This document shows, one piece after another, positions 6,197-6,472 of a DNA stretch of 6,472 bases (its first letter is position 1; each line of letters opens with the position of its first letter). Source of the stretch: Methanobrevibacter sp. UBA586. Its GTDB lineage: Archaea; Methanobacteriota; Methanobacteria; Methanobacteriales; Methanobacteriaceae. The notes under the pieces were generated by a model. It did not search any database. It was not told the DNA's origin and was given only the letters and a program-made list of their open reading frames with translations. The translations under genes were made by a program, and so were the position numbers. Location of the stretch: positions 1,231 through 7,702 of the forward strand of contig DAII01000126.1 of the NCBI GenBank assembly GCA_002496065.1, given 5' to 3'.

Positions 6197-6472
6197 ATTT
6201 AGAATCTTTAAGTTTCGCTTCTTTTGCCTCGATTTCCTTAAGCATTTTTTCTAGTTTCTTTTGTTCTGTCTGTGCTTCAAGACGTGCCAATCTTTCATAA
6301 ATTTCACTATGTAGAAAACCAACTTCGTTTCTAACTTCCATAGTAGATTGTCTAATGTTTGAAAGAGTGTCTTGTTGATCTTGTGGAAGAGGAATTTGAT
6401 TATCCATTAACCTTTTGTTTTCAATGTCCTTTTCAACCATAGCCATCTTCTTAAGCTCAATCTCTTTTGAAT
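6195..6472 (-). CDS. Charged coiled-coil protein, 5' end outside the window
   Basis: I do not recognise this protein. The frame is open to the window edge: eight residues (SKEIELKK) precede the first visible Met. No ribosome binding site lies before the ATG at 6446 or the next one at 6440, so the gene probably begins outside and is 5' partial here; at least 91 residues are seen. The visible part is nearly all helix: a charged stretch, a short break around PLPQDQQ, then a heptad-like helix (VGFLHSEIYERLARLEAQ) and a Lys/Glu-rich tail. No signal peptide or membrane segment is visible, so it is likely cytoplasmic. Its stop overlaps the ribosome binding site of the membrane-anchored coiled-coil gene, so the two may act together; this is inferred only from coupling and shared structure. 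If ATG 6446 is the real start, the protein has 83 residues. Confidence 0.65.
   Translation of the reverse strand, partial: SKEIELKKMAMVEKDIENKRLMDNQIPLPQDQQDTLSNIRQSTMEVRNEVGFLHSEIYERLARLEAQTEQKKLEKMLKEIEAKEAKLKDSK

Noticed and set aside
6444..6446. ATG as the definite start of the right-edge gene
   Set aside because: The frame stays open to the window edge and there is no ribosome binding site before this ATG, so the gene is treated as 5' partial.

Overview
The window is AT-rich and every supported gene is read from the minus strand. The shadow-free coding set, a branched archaeal RNase P RNA, an initiator tRNA with an A1-U72 pair and no encoded CCA, TTTATATA-type TATA boxes, oligo-U terminators and strong AGGTGA/GGAGGTGA ribosome binding sites all point to a methanogenic archaeon. 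The style (very low GC, a giant exported CobN-like surface protein) fits Methanobacteriales, most likely Methanobrevibacter or a close relative. The genus is an inference, not a sequence match.

Layout, read right to left in the direction of transcription. At the right edge, a coiled-coil protein gene (6195-6472) runs in from outside the window and is cut at its 5' side. It is translationally coupled to a 176-aa protein (5655-6185) with an N-terminal membrane helix, a tandem DxDxDG acidic loop and a C-terminal coiled coil. After a T-rich terminator, a TATA box near 5602 should drive a stable-RNA unit: initiator tRNA-Met (5474-5547), then, 24 nt later, RNase P RNA (5161-5449), ending in U8 and U7 tracts. 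An AT-rich spacer with candidate TATA boxes (about 4928-5160) precedes the dominant gene (110-4927). That gene encodes a 1605-aa CobN/ChlH-family metallochelatase-like protein with a signal peptide, a small beta-sandwich-like domain, the full chelatase-like body, a low-complexity linker and a C-terminal membrane anchor. A strong hairpin plus U9 terminator follows it (18-57).

The most interesting points are: (1) a CobN-type protein that appears to be exported and anchored outside the cell, where the ATP-driven AAA+ partners of classical CobN/ChlH cannot reach it; (2) the best start for that gene is an AUU codon behind a perfect GGAGGTGA site, with no in-frame ATG, GTG or TTG that gives a credible signal peptide; (3) RNase P RNA apparently transcribed together with one of its own substrates, the initiator tRNA, with a U9 run early in the RNase P RNA that could interrupt transcription; (4) a palindrome sitting at the predicted start site of that RNA unit.
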